Source of the DNA: Microbacterium sp. zg-Y818
Lineage (GTDB): Bacteria > Actinomycetota > Actinomycetes > Actinomycetales > Microbacteriaceae
Reading direction: 5' to 3'
Length of the DNA stretch: 64,000 nt
Assembly: GCF_030246905.1 (NCBI RefSeq)
Contig: NZ_CP126741.1
Location: forward strand, 868,001-932,000
This document shows, piece by piece, positions 26,632 through 35,608 of the stretch (position 1 is its first letter; each line of letters opens with the position of its first letter). The notes beneath the pieces are model-generated. The model had not been told where the DNA came from, did no database searches, and saw nothing but the letters and a program-made list of their open reading frames with translations. Position numbers and translations under genes: made by a program.

Positions 26632-26901
26632 ATGGCACTGGAAGCAGAAGTCAAGAAGGCGATCATCGAAGAGTACGCGACGCACCCCGGTGACACCGGA
26701 TCCCCCGAGGTGCAGGTCGCGATGCTGACGCAGCGCATCAAGGACCTCACCGAGCACCTCAAGGAGCACAAGCACGACCACCACTCGCGTCGTGGGCTGT
26801 TCCTGCTCGTCGGTCAGCGCCGTCGTCTGCTCGGCTACCTCCAGGACATCGACATCGCGCGTTACCGCTCGCTGATCGAGCGTCTCGGACTGCGCCGCTA
26901 A
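26632..26901 (+). CDS. rpsO: 30S ribosomal protein S15
   Basis: 89 residues, exact family length. Binds 16S rRNA at the central-domain three-way junction during small-subunit assembly. [11 protein letters not shown] (20-30) and [11 protein letters not shown] (46-56) are the rRNA-contact signatures. Likely -10 TAGACT at 26537-26542 leaves a leader of about 85 bases, GC-rich and able to fold, ending in GAGGAGAGAGG; S15 often represses its own mRNA through such leaders. Followed by a terminator (26936-26965), so not read through to pnp, which lies 5 kb away. Confidence 0.97.
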   Translation: MALEAEVKKAIIEEYATHPGDTGSPEVQVAMLTQRIKDLTEHLKEHKHDHHSRRGLFLLVGQRRRLLGYLQDIDIARYRSLIERLGLRR

Positions 26902-26935
26902 GTCGCAACCAGCGTTCAATCGCACAAAACTTCTT

Positions 26936-26965
26936 GAGGGCCGTCCCAGGTGTGGGGCGGCCCTC
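26936..26965. terminator. hairpin terminator after rpsO
   Basis: 12-bp stem (GAGGGCCGTCCC with GGGGCGGCCCTC, one G-T pair) around AGGTGT, followed by GTCGTTCGT. It lies between rpsO and the convergent acyltransferase, whose stop is about 50 bases further on. Confidence 0.75.
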
Positions 26966-27012
26966 GTCGTTCGTGCGGGGGATTCCGGCGCGGTGCAGGC
27001 AGGCCGCGGGCG

Positions 27013-28200
27013 TCAGGCTCCGCGTCGACGCGGGCCGGCGCCTGCGGAGCGGGGCGGCTCGGGGGTGCGGCGCGAACCGGTGGGGTCGCTGCCGCGACCC
27101 TCGCGGGCGGCGAGCGCAGGGTCGGCGAACAGCCAGCGCGGCCGAGGCTCGACGAAGGGACGGAAGACGGTGCGCACGGGCCGCGTCGCCAGGCCGAGGG
27201 CGATCGCCACCGACAGCACCGCCACCACCGGCAGCCAGAACCACGCGGGATCCAGCTGCTGCAGCACGCCGGACTCGCGGAAGGGGTAGAGGACGAACGA
27301 GTGCAGCAGGTAGATGTACATCGTGTACTGGCCGAAGTGGGTCCACCACCTGTCGCGCCGGGGGACGAGCACGAGGAAGGCGGCCGTCAGGATCAGGGCG
27401 ACCACCATGAGCAGCAGGCGTACCCCACCCGCCCACCACTGGGCGGCGCCGAGCTCGGCATAGCCGGTGTCGTAGAACATCCACGCCCGCAGGTCGAGGG
27501 TGCGCCACTCTTCGACGAAGAACCACGTCGCCCAGGCCGCGACCGAGATGACGCCGAGAGCGCCGGCCACCACCCACCACGGTCGTGACCGCAGCAGGTC
27601 GAAGCGCGCGATGACGTCGCGGTCTCGCAGCCACCAGCCGAGCGTGAAGAAGAACAGCAGCCCGAGGGTGCGCGCCAGCGAGAAGGTCGAGTCCAGGTTC
27701 GGGAGGTATCCGGCGCCGATCGAGATGGCCGCCGTCCACAGCAGGGGCTTCTTCAGCAATGCCAGGTACGGCAGCAAGACGCGGAAGATCCCCAGGGCGA
27801 GCAGGAACCACAGAGTCCACGACGGCTGGGTGGGATTGGGGTTGGCCGCCCCTTCGACGAGCCACTTCGTGAGGGTCCAGAGCCCTTCGAAGATCAGGTA
27901 CGGCACCAGGATGTCGGTGATGACGCGGGCCATCTGGCGCTCGCCGAGCGCACCGGCCTTGGAGAAATAGCCCGAGATGATCGCGAAGGCCGGCATGTGA
28001 AAGGCGTAGACAAGCAGATACGCCGCCTGGGCGAGATCCGAGTCGTAGGTCAGGCGCTGCGTCGCGTGGCCGAACACCACAAGCACGATGCAAGCGAAGC
28101 GGGCGTTGTCCCAGAAGGGCACGCGCTGCTTCGGTCGCGCGGCGCCGGGCTTCGGCCGAGCCGATGCCGGTCCGCCGCCATTGTGTGCTGCCTCGTCCAT
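27013..28200 (-). CDS. acyltransferase family membrane protein (fucose 4-O-acetylase-like)
   Basis: 395 residues, about ten transmembrane helices from residue 28, with the acyltransferase-3 opening WDNARFACIVLVVFGH (about 29-44), whose His is the likely catalytic residue. The pattern is closest to OpgC / fucose 4-O-acetylase-like enzymes that acetylate surface glycans or lipids. The C-terminal ~45 residues are a charged cytoplasmic tail ending in GPRRRGA. Start is ATG 28200, because TAGTGT (28209-28214) lies eight bases upstream; the frame stays open for 400 more codons but runs antisense to the LLM gene. No glycan cluster surrounds it, so the acceptor is unknown. Confidence 0.82.
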   Translation of the reverse strand: MDEAAHNGGGPASARPKPGAARPKQRVPFWDNARFACIVLVVFGHATQRLTYDSDLAQAAYLLVYAFHMPAFAIISGYFSKAGALGERQMARVITDILVPYLIFEGLWTLTKWLVEGAANPNPTQPSWTLWFLLALGIFRVLLPYLALLKKPLLWTAAISIGAGYLPNLDSTFSLARTLGLLFFFTLGWWLRDRDVIARFDLLRSRPWWVVAGALGVISVAAWATWFFVEEWRTLDLRAWMFYDTGYAELGAAQWWAGGVRLLLMVVALILTAAFLVLVPRRDRWWTHFGQYTMYIYLLHSFVLYPFRESGVLQQLDPAWFWLPVVAVLSVAIALGLATRPVRTVFRPFVEPRPRWLFADPALAAREGRGSDPTGSRRTPEPPRSAGAGPRRRGA

Positions 28201-28208
28201 CGCGGGCC

Positions 28209-28292
28209 ACACTACCTGCGGAGCCGCCGGGGTCACCGGGGCCTGCGCGCGCGGGAATAACCTGGTAGCGCACGCGTTGGAGCGGATACATT
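28209..28292. promoter_or_regulatory. divergent promoters of the acyltransferase and LLM genes
   Basis: Minus-strand TAGTGT (28209-28214), eight bases before ATG 28200, and plus-strand TACATT (28287-28292), seven bases before ATG 28300. Both starts fit leaderless transcripts. Confidence 0.55.
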
Positions 28293-28299
28293 CATTTGC

Positions 28300-29562
28300 A
28301 TGGAACGGGTGCCGATCGGCATCCGGGAGCGGAGAACGACCGTGGACGACATGAGCACCGGCACACAGATGCAGTTCGGCATCTTCACCGTGAGCGACAT
28401 CACGCAGGACCCGACCACGGGGCGCACTCCCAGCGAGGCCGAGCGGATCCAGGCGACCCTCACGATCGCCGAGCACGCCGAGCAGGTGGGGCTGGACGTC
28501 TTCGCGCTGGGCGAGCACCACAATCCGCCGTTCTGGTCGTCCTCGCCCACAACGACGCTGGCGTACATCGCCGCACGCACGCGACGACTGATCCTGTCCA
28601 CGGCGACGACGCTGATCACCACCAACGACCCGGTGAAGATCGCCGAGGACTACGCGATGCTGCAGCATGTCTCTGGCGGCCGCATGGACCTCATGCTCGG
28701 CCGTGGCAACACCGGGCCGGTCTACCCCTGGTTCGGCAAGGACATCCGGCAGGGCCTGCCGCTGGCGGTGGAGAACTACGCGCTTCTGCACAAGCTGTGG
28801 CGAGAGGACGTCGTGGACTGGGAGGGGAAGTTCCGCACCCCGCTGCAGGGCTTCACGTCGACGCCGCGGCCGCTCGACGGCGTCGCTCCGTTCGTCTGGC
28901 ACGGCTCCATCCGCACTCCGGAGATCGCTGAGCAGGCCGCGTACTACGGTGACGGCTTCTTCGCCAACAACATCTTCTGGCCCGCCGAGCACTACCAGCG
29001 ACTCATCGACCTGTATCGCCAGCGCTACGCCCACTACGGTCACGGCACTGCGCAGCAGGCGATCGTGGGCCTGGGAGGCCAGGCGTTCATGGCGAAGAAC
29101 TCCCAGGATGCCGTCGCCCAGTTCCGGCCGTACTTCGACAACGCGCCCGTCTACGGCCACGGTCCGTCGCTGGAGGATTTCAGCGAAATGACCCCGCTGA
29201 CAGTGGGCTCGCCGCAGCAGGTCATCGACCGGTACGCCGGCATGCGCGACGTATTCGGCGACTACCAGCGTCAGCTGTTCCTGATGGACCACGCCGGCCT
29301 TCCGCTGAAGACGGTGCTCGAGCAGCTGGACTTCCTCGGCGGAGAGGTCGTGCCGGTGCTGCGTCGCGAGTTCGCTCAGAACAGGCCGGACGACGTGCCC
29401 GATGCCCCGACCCACGCCGCCCGCGTGGCCGAGGTCTACGGCGACGCCGCCCCGCGCGAGGCGCGCCCGCGCGCCAACCGCGGCGACAACCTCAGCGGTC
29501 CCTCCCCCTATCAGGACGCTCCGTCCGGTGCCGCCTTCGGCCTGAGCGGGGGTGCGCGATGA
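28300..29562 (+). CDS. LLM class FMN-dependent luciferase-like monooxygenase, CE1758 family
   Basis: 420 residues. A bacterial-luciferase (beta/alpha)8 barrel that uses reduced FMN and oxygen. The opening MQFGIFTVSDITQDPTTGRT and the downstream FMN reductase match the CE1758/CE1759 two-gene system of actinobacteria (recognised, not searched); the organic substrate is unknown. GEHHNPPF and LILSTATTLITTNDP are barrel landmarks. The last ~50 residues are a disordered, Arg/Pro-rich tail. Start 28300 follows TACATT by seven bases; later starts at 28342 (GTG) or 28372 would remove 14-24 non-conserved residues and remain possible. Confidence 0.88.
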   Translation: MERVPIGIRERRTTVDDMSTGTQMQFGIFTVSDITQDPTTGRTPSEAERIQATLTIAEHAEQVGLDVFALGEHHNPPFWSSSPTTTLAYIAARTRRLILSTATTLITTNDPVKIAEDYAMLQHVSGGRMDLMLGRGNTGPVYPWFGKDIRQGLPLAVENYALLHKLWREDVVDWEGKFRTPLQGFTSTPRPLDGVAPFVWHGSIRTPEIAEQAAYYGDGFFANNIFWPAEHYQRLIDLYRQRYAHYGHGTAQQAIVGLGGQAFMAKNSQDAVAQFRPYFDNAPVYGHGPSLEDFSEMTPLTVGSPQQVIDRYAGMRDVFGDYQRQLFLMDHAGLPLKTVLEQLDFLGGEVVPVLRREFAQNRPDDVPDAPTHAARVAEVYGDAAPREARPRANRGDNLSGPSPYQDAPSGAAFGLSGGAR

Positions 29563-30203
29563 GCGACCGCCGCATCGCCGTCGTCTCGGCGGGACTGTCG
29601 AACCCCTCCTCGACGCGCATGCTCGCCGACAAGCTCGCCGCGGCCACCCGGCGCGAACTGGGCGAGCGCGGTGAGGAGGTGCGCATCGACACCGTCGAGC
29701 TGCGCGACCTCGCCCACGACATCACCAACAACCTGCTGACCGGCTTCGCTCCGCCCGCCCTGGAAACGGCGATCAACACGGTGGTGTCGGCCGACGGCCT
29801 CATCGCCGTGACCCCGATCTTCTCCACCAGCTATTCAGGGCTGTTCAAATCGTTCATCGACATCCTCGACCCCGATGCGCTCACCGGCATGCCGGTGCTC
29901 ATCGGCGCCAATGCCGGGACCCCGCGTCACTCTCTCGCGATCGACTACGCCATCAGGCCGCTGTTCACGTACCTGCACGCCGAGCCGGTTTCCACCGGCG
30001 TCTTCGCCGCATCGAGCGACTGGGGTGCGCCCGCCGATGAGGTCGCCCCGCTCGCCGCGCGCGTGGACCGCGCCGCGCGGGAACTGGCCGACGCCGTCGC
30101 TCGCCGCACGACGCGCAGCGAGGGGGACCCGTTCGATCCCGCCACCTATCTGGGTGAGGGGCGTTCCTTCGGGCACCTGCTGGGCGGGCTCGCGGGGGAG
30201 TAG
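29559..30203 (+). CDS. FMN reductase, CE1759 family, partner of the LLM monooxygenase
   Basis: 214 residues with a flavodoxin-like NAD(P)H:FMN reductase fold. It opens AVVSAGLSNPSSTRMLADKL, the phosphate-binding loop, and has ITPIF-type strand AVTPIFSTSYSGLFKSFID, which contacts FMN. It should supply reduced FMN to the monooxygenase encoded just before it. ATG overlaps that gene's stop by four bases (ATGA), so the two are made together. The C-terminal ~45 residues extend beyond the core fold. Confidence 0.9.
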   Translation: MSDRRIAVVSAGLSNPSSTRMLADKLAAATRRELGERGEEVRIDTVELRDLAHDITNNLLTGFAPPALETAINTVVSADGLIAVTPIFSTSYSGLFKSFIDILDPDALTGMPVLIGANAGTPRHSLAIDYAIRPLFTYLHAEPVSTGVFAASSDWGAPADEVAPLAARVDRAARELADAVARRTTRSEGDPFDPATYLGEGRSFGHLLGGLAGE

Positions 30204-30293
30204 GGTCCCACGCCCGGCGGAGCGCGGCCGGCACGTCGCTGGTAGCGTCGGATCACGGTGTCCACCCGGCCCCGCGACGGGAAGAAGGCGACG

Positions 30294-31481
30294 ATGGCGA
30301 CGCAGCACCCTCTCACGTTGGGCGTCGTCGGCGCCTCACTCAAGCCCGACGAGCGCCGCGTGCCGCTTCACCCCGACCACCTCGAGCGGATCCCCGAGGA
30401 CCTCCGTGCGCGGATGCTGTTGGAAGCCGGCTACGGCGAGCGCTTCGGGATCTCCGACGACGAGCTGCGGCCGATCGTCGGCGCAATCGTGGACCGGGGA
30501 AAGCTGTTCGAGGCGGCCGATGTGCTGCTGCTGCCCAAGCCGCAGCACGCCGATCTGCGCGGAATGCGCGACGGCCAGGTGCTCTGGGGCTGGCCGCACC
30601 TCGTGCAGGACGAGGAGATGACCCAGCTCGCCCTCGACAAGCACCTCACCGTCATCGCGTTCGAAGCGATGAATCACTGGAATGCCGACGGCTCGTTCGG
30701 TCTGCACGTCTTCCACAAGAACAACGAGCTCGCCGGGTACTGCTCCGTGCTGCACGCTTTGCAGCTGTGCGGCTCGACGGGGGACTACGGCCGGCGGCTG
30801 ACGGCGGTCGTCATCGGGTTCGGAGCCACGGCCCGGGGCGCCGTGACCGCCCTGCGGGCTCACGGCGTGCAGGATGTGCGCGTGCTCACCAACCGGGCGA
30901 CGGCGTCGGTCGCAGCGCCCATCCACGCCACTCAGATCATCCAGTTCGACCACGACGGACCCGACACGAGCGAGGTCATCACCGACGAGGGACGCGTGCC
31001 GCTGGCGGCCTTCCTCGCCGAGAGCGACATCGTCGTCAACTGCACGCTGCAGGACCCCAACAAGCCGCTGGTGTATCTGAAGACGACCGACCTCGCCGCG
31101 TTCCGTCGGGGGAGCCTCATCGTGGACGTCTCATGCGATGAGGGGATGGGGTTCGAGTGGGCGCGGCCGACGAGCTTCGCCGACCCGATGTTCACCGTCG
31201 GTGGCTCCGTCAACTATTACGCCGTCGACCACAGCCCGTCGTACTTGTGGAACTCGGCGAGCTGGGAGATCAGCGAGGCGCTGCTGGGCTTCGTTCCCAC
31301 GGTCATGGCCGGGCGGGCCGCATGGTCCGCCGACGAGACGCTCTCGCGGGCTATCGAGGTGAGCGACGGCACGGTGCACAACGAGGCGATCCTGGAGTTC
31401 CAGAACCGGCTGCCGGACGCGCCGTACGACGTGCGGCCGGCCGGGAGACCGGCCGCCGGCAACGGGCCCGCCCAAGGGTGA
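30294..31481 (+). CDS. N5-(carboxyethyl)ornithine synthase / alanine dehydrogenase-like oxidoreductase
   Basis: 395 residues. N-terminal catalytic domain of the alanine dehydrogenase type (KPDERRVPLHPDHLERI, about 20-36) followed by a Rossmann NAD(P) domain (VVIGFGATARGAVTALRAHG). The block WGWPHLVQDEEMTQLALDKHL and HVFHKNNELAGYCSVLHAL resembles N5-(carboxyethyl)ornithine synthase more than alanine dehydrogenase. Such enzymes reductively join pyruvate to an amino-acid side chain. Exact substrate uncertain. ATG 30294 has GAAGAAGG before it; GTG 30258 sits near TAGCGT (30243-30248) and could be a leaderless alternative. Terminator at 31482-31510. Confidence 0.8.
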   Translation: MATQHPLTLGVVGASLKPDERRVPLHPDHLERIPEDLRARMLLEAGYGERFGISDDELRPIVGAIVDRGKLFEAADVLLLPKPQHADLRGMRDGQVLWGWPHLVQDEEMTQLALDKHLTVIAFEAMNHWNADGSFGLHVFHKNNELAGYCSVLHALQLCGSTGDYGRRLTAVVIGFGATARGAVTALRAHGVQDVRVLTNRATASVAAPIHATQIIQFDHDGPDTSEVITDEGRVPLAAFLAESDIVVNCTLQDPNKPLVYLKTTDLAAFRRGSLIVDVSCDEGMGFEWARPTSFADPMFTVGGSVNYYAVDHSPSYLWNSASWEISEALLGFVPTVMAGRAAWSADETLSRAIEVSDGTVHNEAILEFQNRLPDAPYDVRPAGRPAAGNGPAQG

Positions 31482-31510
31482 GGGGCCCGACCGCGCGTGC
31501 GGCGGGCCCC
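31482..31510. terminator. hairpin terminator between the dehydrogenase and DUF5302 genes
   Basis: GGGGCCCG pairs with CGGGCCCC, with an inner CCGC/GCGG stem, a bulged A and a GCGT loop. It starts at the base after the stop and lies between convergent genes. Confidence 0.75.
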
Positions 31511-31524
31511 CCGGTTGCGGTGTG

Positions 31525-31701
31525 TCAGCCGCTCTTGCGGCGGAACTCGCGGCGGGTCACGGCGCCGTGGGCGCCGTGCACGGCGGAGTCGCCGTCAAGG
31601 TGCGCCTCACCGTTGCGGGTGTGTGCGTTCTTCTTGTCGAGCGCCTCCTTGAACTTGCGCTTCATCTCCTCGGAGGCTGCGGACGTGTCATCGGTGCTCA
31701 T
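31525..31701 (-). CDS. DUF5302 small protein
   Basis: 58 residues; too short for a simple length cut-off but clearly a gene. It reads [20 protein letters not shown] ... [18 protein letters not shown], the DUF5302 pattern: an acidic start, a helical KRKF(K/R)EALDKK segment, a His/Gly-rich middle and a basic C-terminus ending RRKSG. Function unknown; the family is confined to actinobacteria. TAGGCT (31708-31713) ends six bases before the ATG, a leaderless-type start. Divergent from pnp. Confidence 0.85.
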   Translation of the reverse strand: MSTDDTSAASEEMKRKFKEALDKKNAHTRNGEAHLDGDSAVHGAHGAVTRREFRRKSG

Positions 31702-31779
31702 GGGACCAGCCTACGCAGGGCGCACCCGTCGCGGGTAGCGGGCGTACCGTCTCGCAGACGCGTGACAGGCGGCGCCTGC

Positions 31780-31785
31780 TAGGCT
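31780..31785 (+). promoter_or_regulatory. candidate -10 of pnp
   Basis: TAGGCT. It would start transcription near 31792, about 235 bases before the pnp start codon. No convincing -35 is visible. Confidence 0.45.
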
Positions 31786-31791
31786 CGGTCA

Positions 31792-32027
31792 GGGTGCCCT
31801 TGTGGCATCCGCTCAATCGAATACTGAGCTCAGGGAGCAGGCCCGGCAGAAAGCTGGTCCCCTGTGGTGGATTCCCGTCCGAAATCGGACGGTGGTCTTC
31901 TACTGGTGGCCAGCGCAGGCGGACCTGCGGACTTGTTCCGCGCGCCCATATCTGCCTGTTCCTGCTCCTTCGAACGATCTCGTGCGCGAAACGCGCGTGC
32001 GAGTCTAAACAAAGAAGGAGAGACCTC
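31792..32027 (+). promoter_or_regulatory. long structured 5' leader of pnp
   Basis: About 236 bases without a convincing gene, filling most of the 326-base gap 31702-32027. It contains a strong hairpin CCGTCCG-AAAT-CGGACGG near 31874-31891, flanked by GGTGG-type segments, and later AAAGAAGGAGAG, the ribosome site for the TTG start. The frame of pnp stays open through it, but the encoded residues do not resemble Pnp. It probably serves in pnp autoregulation, as known for E. coli pnp leaders. Confidence 0.5.
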
Positions 32028-34298
32028 TTGGAAGGTCCTGAAATCACCGCCGCCGAAGCCGTCCTGGACAACGGACGTTTCGGCACCCGCACCATCCGCT
32101 TCGAAACCGGCCGCCTCGCGCAGCAGGCGCAGGGCGCCGTCGCCGCCTACCTCGACGAGGAGACGATGCTGCTGTCGGCCACCAGCGCCGGCAAGCACCC
32201 TCGTGAGGGCTTCGACTTCTTCCCGCTGACCGTCGACGTCGAAGAGCGTTCGTACGCCGCAGGCAAGATCCCCGGCTCGTTCTTCCGCCGCGAGGGCCGC
32301 CCCTCCACCGAGGCGATCCTGGTCTGCCGTCTCATCGACCGCCCGCTGCGCCCCTCGTTCGTCGAGGGCCTGCGCAACGAGGTGCAGATCGTCGTGACCG
32401 TGCTCTCGATCGCCCCGGGCGAGTACTACGACGCGCTCGCGATCAACGCCGCCTCGCTGTCCACCCAGATCTCCGGTCTGCCCTTCTCGGGTCCGATCGC
32501 CGGCGTGCGCCTCGCGCTCATGCCCGGTCACGGTGAGCACGCCGACCAGTGGATCGCCTTCCCCAAGGTCGAGCAGATGGAAGAGGCCGTCTTCGACCTC
32601 ATCGTCGCCGGCCGTGTGCTGCCCGACGGCGACGTCGCGATCATGATGGTCGAGGCCGAGGCCACCGAGAACAGCTGGAACCTGATCAAGGCCGGCGCCA
32701 CCAAGCCCAGCGAGGAGATCGTCGCGCAGGGCCTGGAGGCTGCGAAGCCCTTCATCAAGGAGCTCGTCGGCGCGCAGAACGTGGTGGCCAACACCGCCGC
32801 GAAGGAGATCAAGCAGTTCCCGGTCTTCCTGCCCTACAGCCAGGAGACGTACGACTTCGTCTCGGCTCGCGCGCACGACTCGCTCGTCCCGATCTACCAG
32901 ATCGCCGACAAGCAGGAGCGTCAGGCCGCCGATGACGAGCTGAAGGACCGCGTCAAGGCCGAGCTGATCGCCGCGACCGAGGCCGGCGAGCTGCCGGCAG
33001 CGGCACCGCTGGAGTTCTCCGCCGCCTACAAGTCGGTCACGAAGAAGATCGTGCGCGATCGCATCCTCTCCGAGGGTGTGCGCATGGACGGTCGTGGCCT
33101 GGCGGACATCCGTCCGCTGGACGCCGAGGTGCAGGTCATCCCGCGCGTGCACGGTTCGGCCATCTTCCAGCGCGGCGAGACCCAGATCCTGGGTGTCACC
33201 ACGCTGAACATGCTCAAGATGGAGCAGCAGATCGACTCGCTGTCGCCCACGACGAGCAAGCGCTACATGCACCACTACAACTTCCCGCCCTACTCGACCG
33301 GTGAGACCGGCCGTGTCGGCAGCCCCAAGCGTCGCGAGATCGGGCACGGCTTCCTCGCCGAGCGCGCCCTCGTGCCGGTGCTGCCCAGCCGCGAGGAGTT
33401 CCCGTACGCGATCCGTCAGGTCTCCGAGGCGCTGAGCTCCAACGGCTCGACCTCGATGGGCTCGGTGTGCGCGTCGACCCTGTCGCTGCTGAACGCGGGT
33501 GTGCCGCTGCGCGCTCCGGTCGCCGGCATCGCGATGGGTCTCGTCTCGGCTGAGGTCGACGGTCAGACCCGCTACGCGGCGCTGACCGACATCCTCGGTG
33601 CCGAGGACGCCCTCGGTGACATGGACTTCAAGGTCGCCGGCACGAGCGAGTTCGTCACCGCGATCCAGCTCGACACGAAGCTCGACGGCATCCCGTCGTC
33701 GGTGCTGACCGCCGCGCTGCAGCAGGCCAAGGACGCCCGTATGACGATCCTGAGCGTGCTGAACGCCGCGATCGACGGCCCCGACGAGATGGCGCCGACG
33801 GCTCCGCGCGTGATCAGCGTGCAGATCCCCGTCGACAAGATCGGCGAGCTGATCGGCCCCAAGGGCAAGACGATCAACGCGATCCAGGATGAGACCGGCG
33901 CGCAGATCTCCATCGAGGAGGACGGCACCGTCTACATCGGCGCGACCGACGGCCCCGCGGCCGAGGCCGCTCGTGCCCAGGTCAACGCGATCGCCAACCC
34001 CACCAACCCGGAGGTCGGCGAGCAGTTCCTCGGCACCGTGGTGAAGCTGGCCGCGTTCGGTGCGTTCATCTCGCTGCTGCCCGGCAAGGACGGCCTGCTG
34101 CACATCAGCGAGGTCCGCAAGCTCGCCGGCGGCAAGCGCGTCGAGAACGTCGAAGACGTGCTCGGCGTGGGCCAGAAGCTGCTGGTGCGCATCACCAAGA
34201 TCGACGATCGCGGCAAGCTGTCGCTGGAGCCCGTGGTGGAGGAGAGTGCCGCCGAGGCCGCTCCCGCCGAGGCCGCTGAGGTGCCTGCAGAGGCCTGA
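32028..34298 (+). CDS. pnp: polyribonucleotide nucleotidyltransferase (PNPase)
   Basis: 756 residues. Degrades RNA 3' to 5' with phosphate and can add 3' tails; a trimer in the degradosome. Two RNase PH domains (about 10-240 and 330-560) flank an all-helical linker, then a KH domain with [17 protein letters not shown] and an S1 domain ([20 protein letters not shown]). TTG start at 32028: AAGGAGAG is well placed, and the protein then begins (M)[18 protein letters not shown] as in other actinobacteria. The C-terminus is an Ala/Glu/Pro tail. Unlike the usual rpsO-pnp pair, five genes separate it from rpsO. Terminator 34311-34348. Confidence 0.96.
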   Translation: MEGPEITAAEAVLDNGRFGTRTIRFETGRLAQQAQGAVAAYLDEETMLLSATSAGKHPREGFDFFPLTVDVEERSYAAGKIPGSFFRREGRPSTEAILVCRLIDRPLRPSFVEGLRNEVQIVVTVLSIAPGEYYDALAINAASLSTQISGLPFSGPIAGVRLALMPGHGEHADQWIAFPKVEQMEEAVFDLIVAGRVLPDGDVAIMMVEAEATENSWNLIKAGATKPSEEIVAQGLEAAKPFIKELVGAQNVVANTAAKEIKQFPVFLPYSQETYDFVSARAHDSLVPIYQIADKQERQAADDELKDRVKAELIAATEAGELPAAAPLEFSAAYKSVTKKIVRDRILSEGVRMDGRGLADIRPLDAEVQVIPRVHGSAIFQRGETQILGVTTLNMLKMEQQIDSLSPTTSKRYMHHYNFPPYSTGETGRVGSPKRREIGHGFLAERALVPVLPSREEFPYAIRQVSEALSSNGSTSMGSVCASTLSLLNAGVPLRAPVAGIAMGLVSAEVDGQTRYAALTDILGAEDALGDMDFKVAGTSEFVTAIQLDTKLDGIPSSVLTAALQQAKDARMTILSVLNAAIDGPDEMAPTAPRVISVQIPVDKIGELIGPKGKTINAIQDETGAQISIEEDGTVYIGATDGPAAEAARAQVNAIANPTNPEVGEQFLGTVVKLAAFGAFISLLPGKDGLLHISEVRKLAGGKRVENVEDVLGVGQKLLVRITKIDDRGKLSLEPVVEESAAEAAPAEAAEVPAEA

Positions 34299-34310
34299 TT
34301 CCGATCACGC

Positions 34311-34348
34311 GCGAACACCCGTCTCTCCTGTGGAGGGCGGGTGTTCGC
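34311..34348 (+). terminator. hairpin terminator after pnp
   Basis: GCGAACACCCG pairs perfectly with CGGGTGTTCGC; CTCTCC/GGAGGG extends the stem around TGT. Followed by CGTTTGTCC. It lies 12 bases after the stop. Confidence 0.8.
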
Positions 34349-34527
34349 CGTTTGTCCCCCGTATGGCGGACACACGCGCACGTTGTGACCAGAACGTTAT
34401 GCAAAGTTCACCCGACGTGCAGAGCAATGGCCGGGCGTGTCCCAGGCCTGGCTTACCCTCGAGATAAGCGCCGGGGGCGTGGACGAAACGGCTCGGGTCC
34501 TGCGAGGGATCCGTGGGGGGGTGTGAC

Positions 34528-35556
34528 ATGGGTTTATTCGGCGTCGGCCCGACGGATACGTCGACGCGCCTGCCCGCGGCCCCGGGCGGCCATCCCTCTG
34601 CTCCCATCCCCGTCATGGGGCCGCCGGTGGGAACCGGCGTGCGCACACCACTGGGGGAGTCGGGGCTGTCGGTCTTCCCGTTCATCCTGGGCGGCTCCGA
34701 ATTCGGGTGGCACGTCGATCTGGAATCCAGTCACGCCATCCTCGACGGCTACCTCGAGCTCGGCGGTAACGCGGTGCACACCTCCGACTCCTATGCCGGC
34801 GGCCGCAGCGAGCACATCCTCGGCCAGTGGATCCACTCGCGGGGTCTGCGCGACGAGGTGGTCGTCTCGGTGCGCGTGGGTGGCCATCCCGAGCACCCGG
34901 GGCTCGGCCCCGTCAACCTGGTGCGTGCGGTGGAGGCATCGCTCACCGCATTGCGCACCGACCGCATCGACCTGCTGTACCTCGACGGCGGCTCCGACCG
35001 CACCACTGCCCTCGAAGATGCTCTCGCCACGGTGCAGTGGCTGGTCGAGGCGGGCAAGGTGCGTGCCGTCGGCGCGTTCGGCTTCACCGCTCCCCAGCTG
35101 GTCGAGGCGAGGATTCTCTCCTCTGCCGGTCTGCCGCGCCTGACCACGCTCGACGTGCCCTACAACCTGCTGCGTCGGACTGACTTCGAGGGCGACCTTC
35201 GCCTGGTCGCCGGGGCGCAGAGCATCGCGGTGACCCCCTCGCAGACGCTCGAGCACGGCTTCCTCGCCGGGCACCACCGCTCGCGTTCGCGGGTAGGGGC
35301 CTCCGTCCGTGGGGCGCAGCTGGCCGCGAGCATCAATCGCCGCGGCACGCGCACGCTGAAGGCCCTCGACGCCCTCGGTGCCGAGCTGGGCGTGTCCGAC
35401 GCCGCCGTGGCCCTGGCGTGGGTGCTGGCGCAGAAGACGGTCGTGGCTCCGATCGTCAACGTGTACTCCCCGTCCCACGTCGGGGAGCTGGTGCAGGGCG
35501 TGGGCGTGAAGCTCGGGCGCAGCCAGCTCGCCGAGCTGGCCCGCGCGGCGGCGTGA
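34528..35556 (+). CDS. aldo/keto reductase-fold protein with altered catalytic tetrad
   Basis: 342 residues with an AKR (beta/alpha)8 barrel from about residue 38. Of the four catalytic residues, Asp87 and Tyr89 are present (HTSDSYAGGRSE), but the Lys position reads SVRVGG (Arg116) and the His position reads LLYLDGGSD (Asp153). Classical NADPH-dependent carbonyl reduction is therefore doubtful; it may bind cofactor or ligand without turnover, or do different chemistry. Residues 1-37 are a Pro/Gly-rich lead. TACCCT near 34453 is a possible -10. Start ATG 34528 follows a run of G; 34513 is an alternative. Confidence 0.8.
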   Translation: MGLFGVGPTDTSTRLPAAPGGHPSAPIPVMGPPVGTGVRTPLGESGLSVFPFILGGSEFGWHVDLESSHAILDGYLELGGNAVHTSDSYAGGRSEHILGQWIHSRGLRDEVVVSVRVGGHPEHPGLGPVNLVRAVEASLTALRTDRIDLLYLDGGSDRTTALEDALATVQWLVEAGKVRAVGAFGFTAPQLVEARILSSAGLPRLTTLDVPYNLLRRTDFEGDLRLVAGAQSIAVTPSQTLEHGFLAGHHRSRSRVGASVRGAQLAASINRRGTRTLKALDALGAELGVSDAAVALAWVLAQKTVVAPIVNVYSPSHVGELVQGVGVKLGRSQLAELARAAA

Positions 35557-35608
35557 TCGCCTGACATAGGCTGGAGAATGCGCCCGGCAGGGCGATTCCC
35601 CCGACGAA

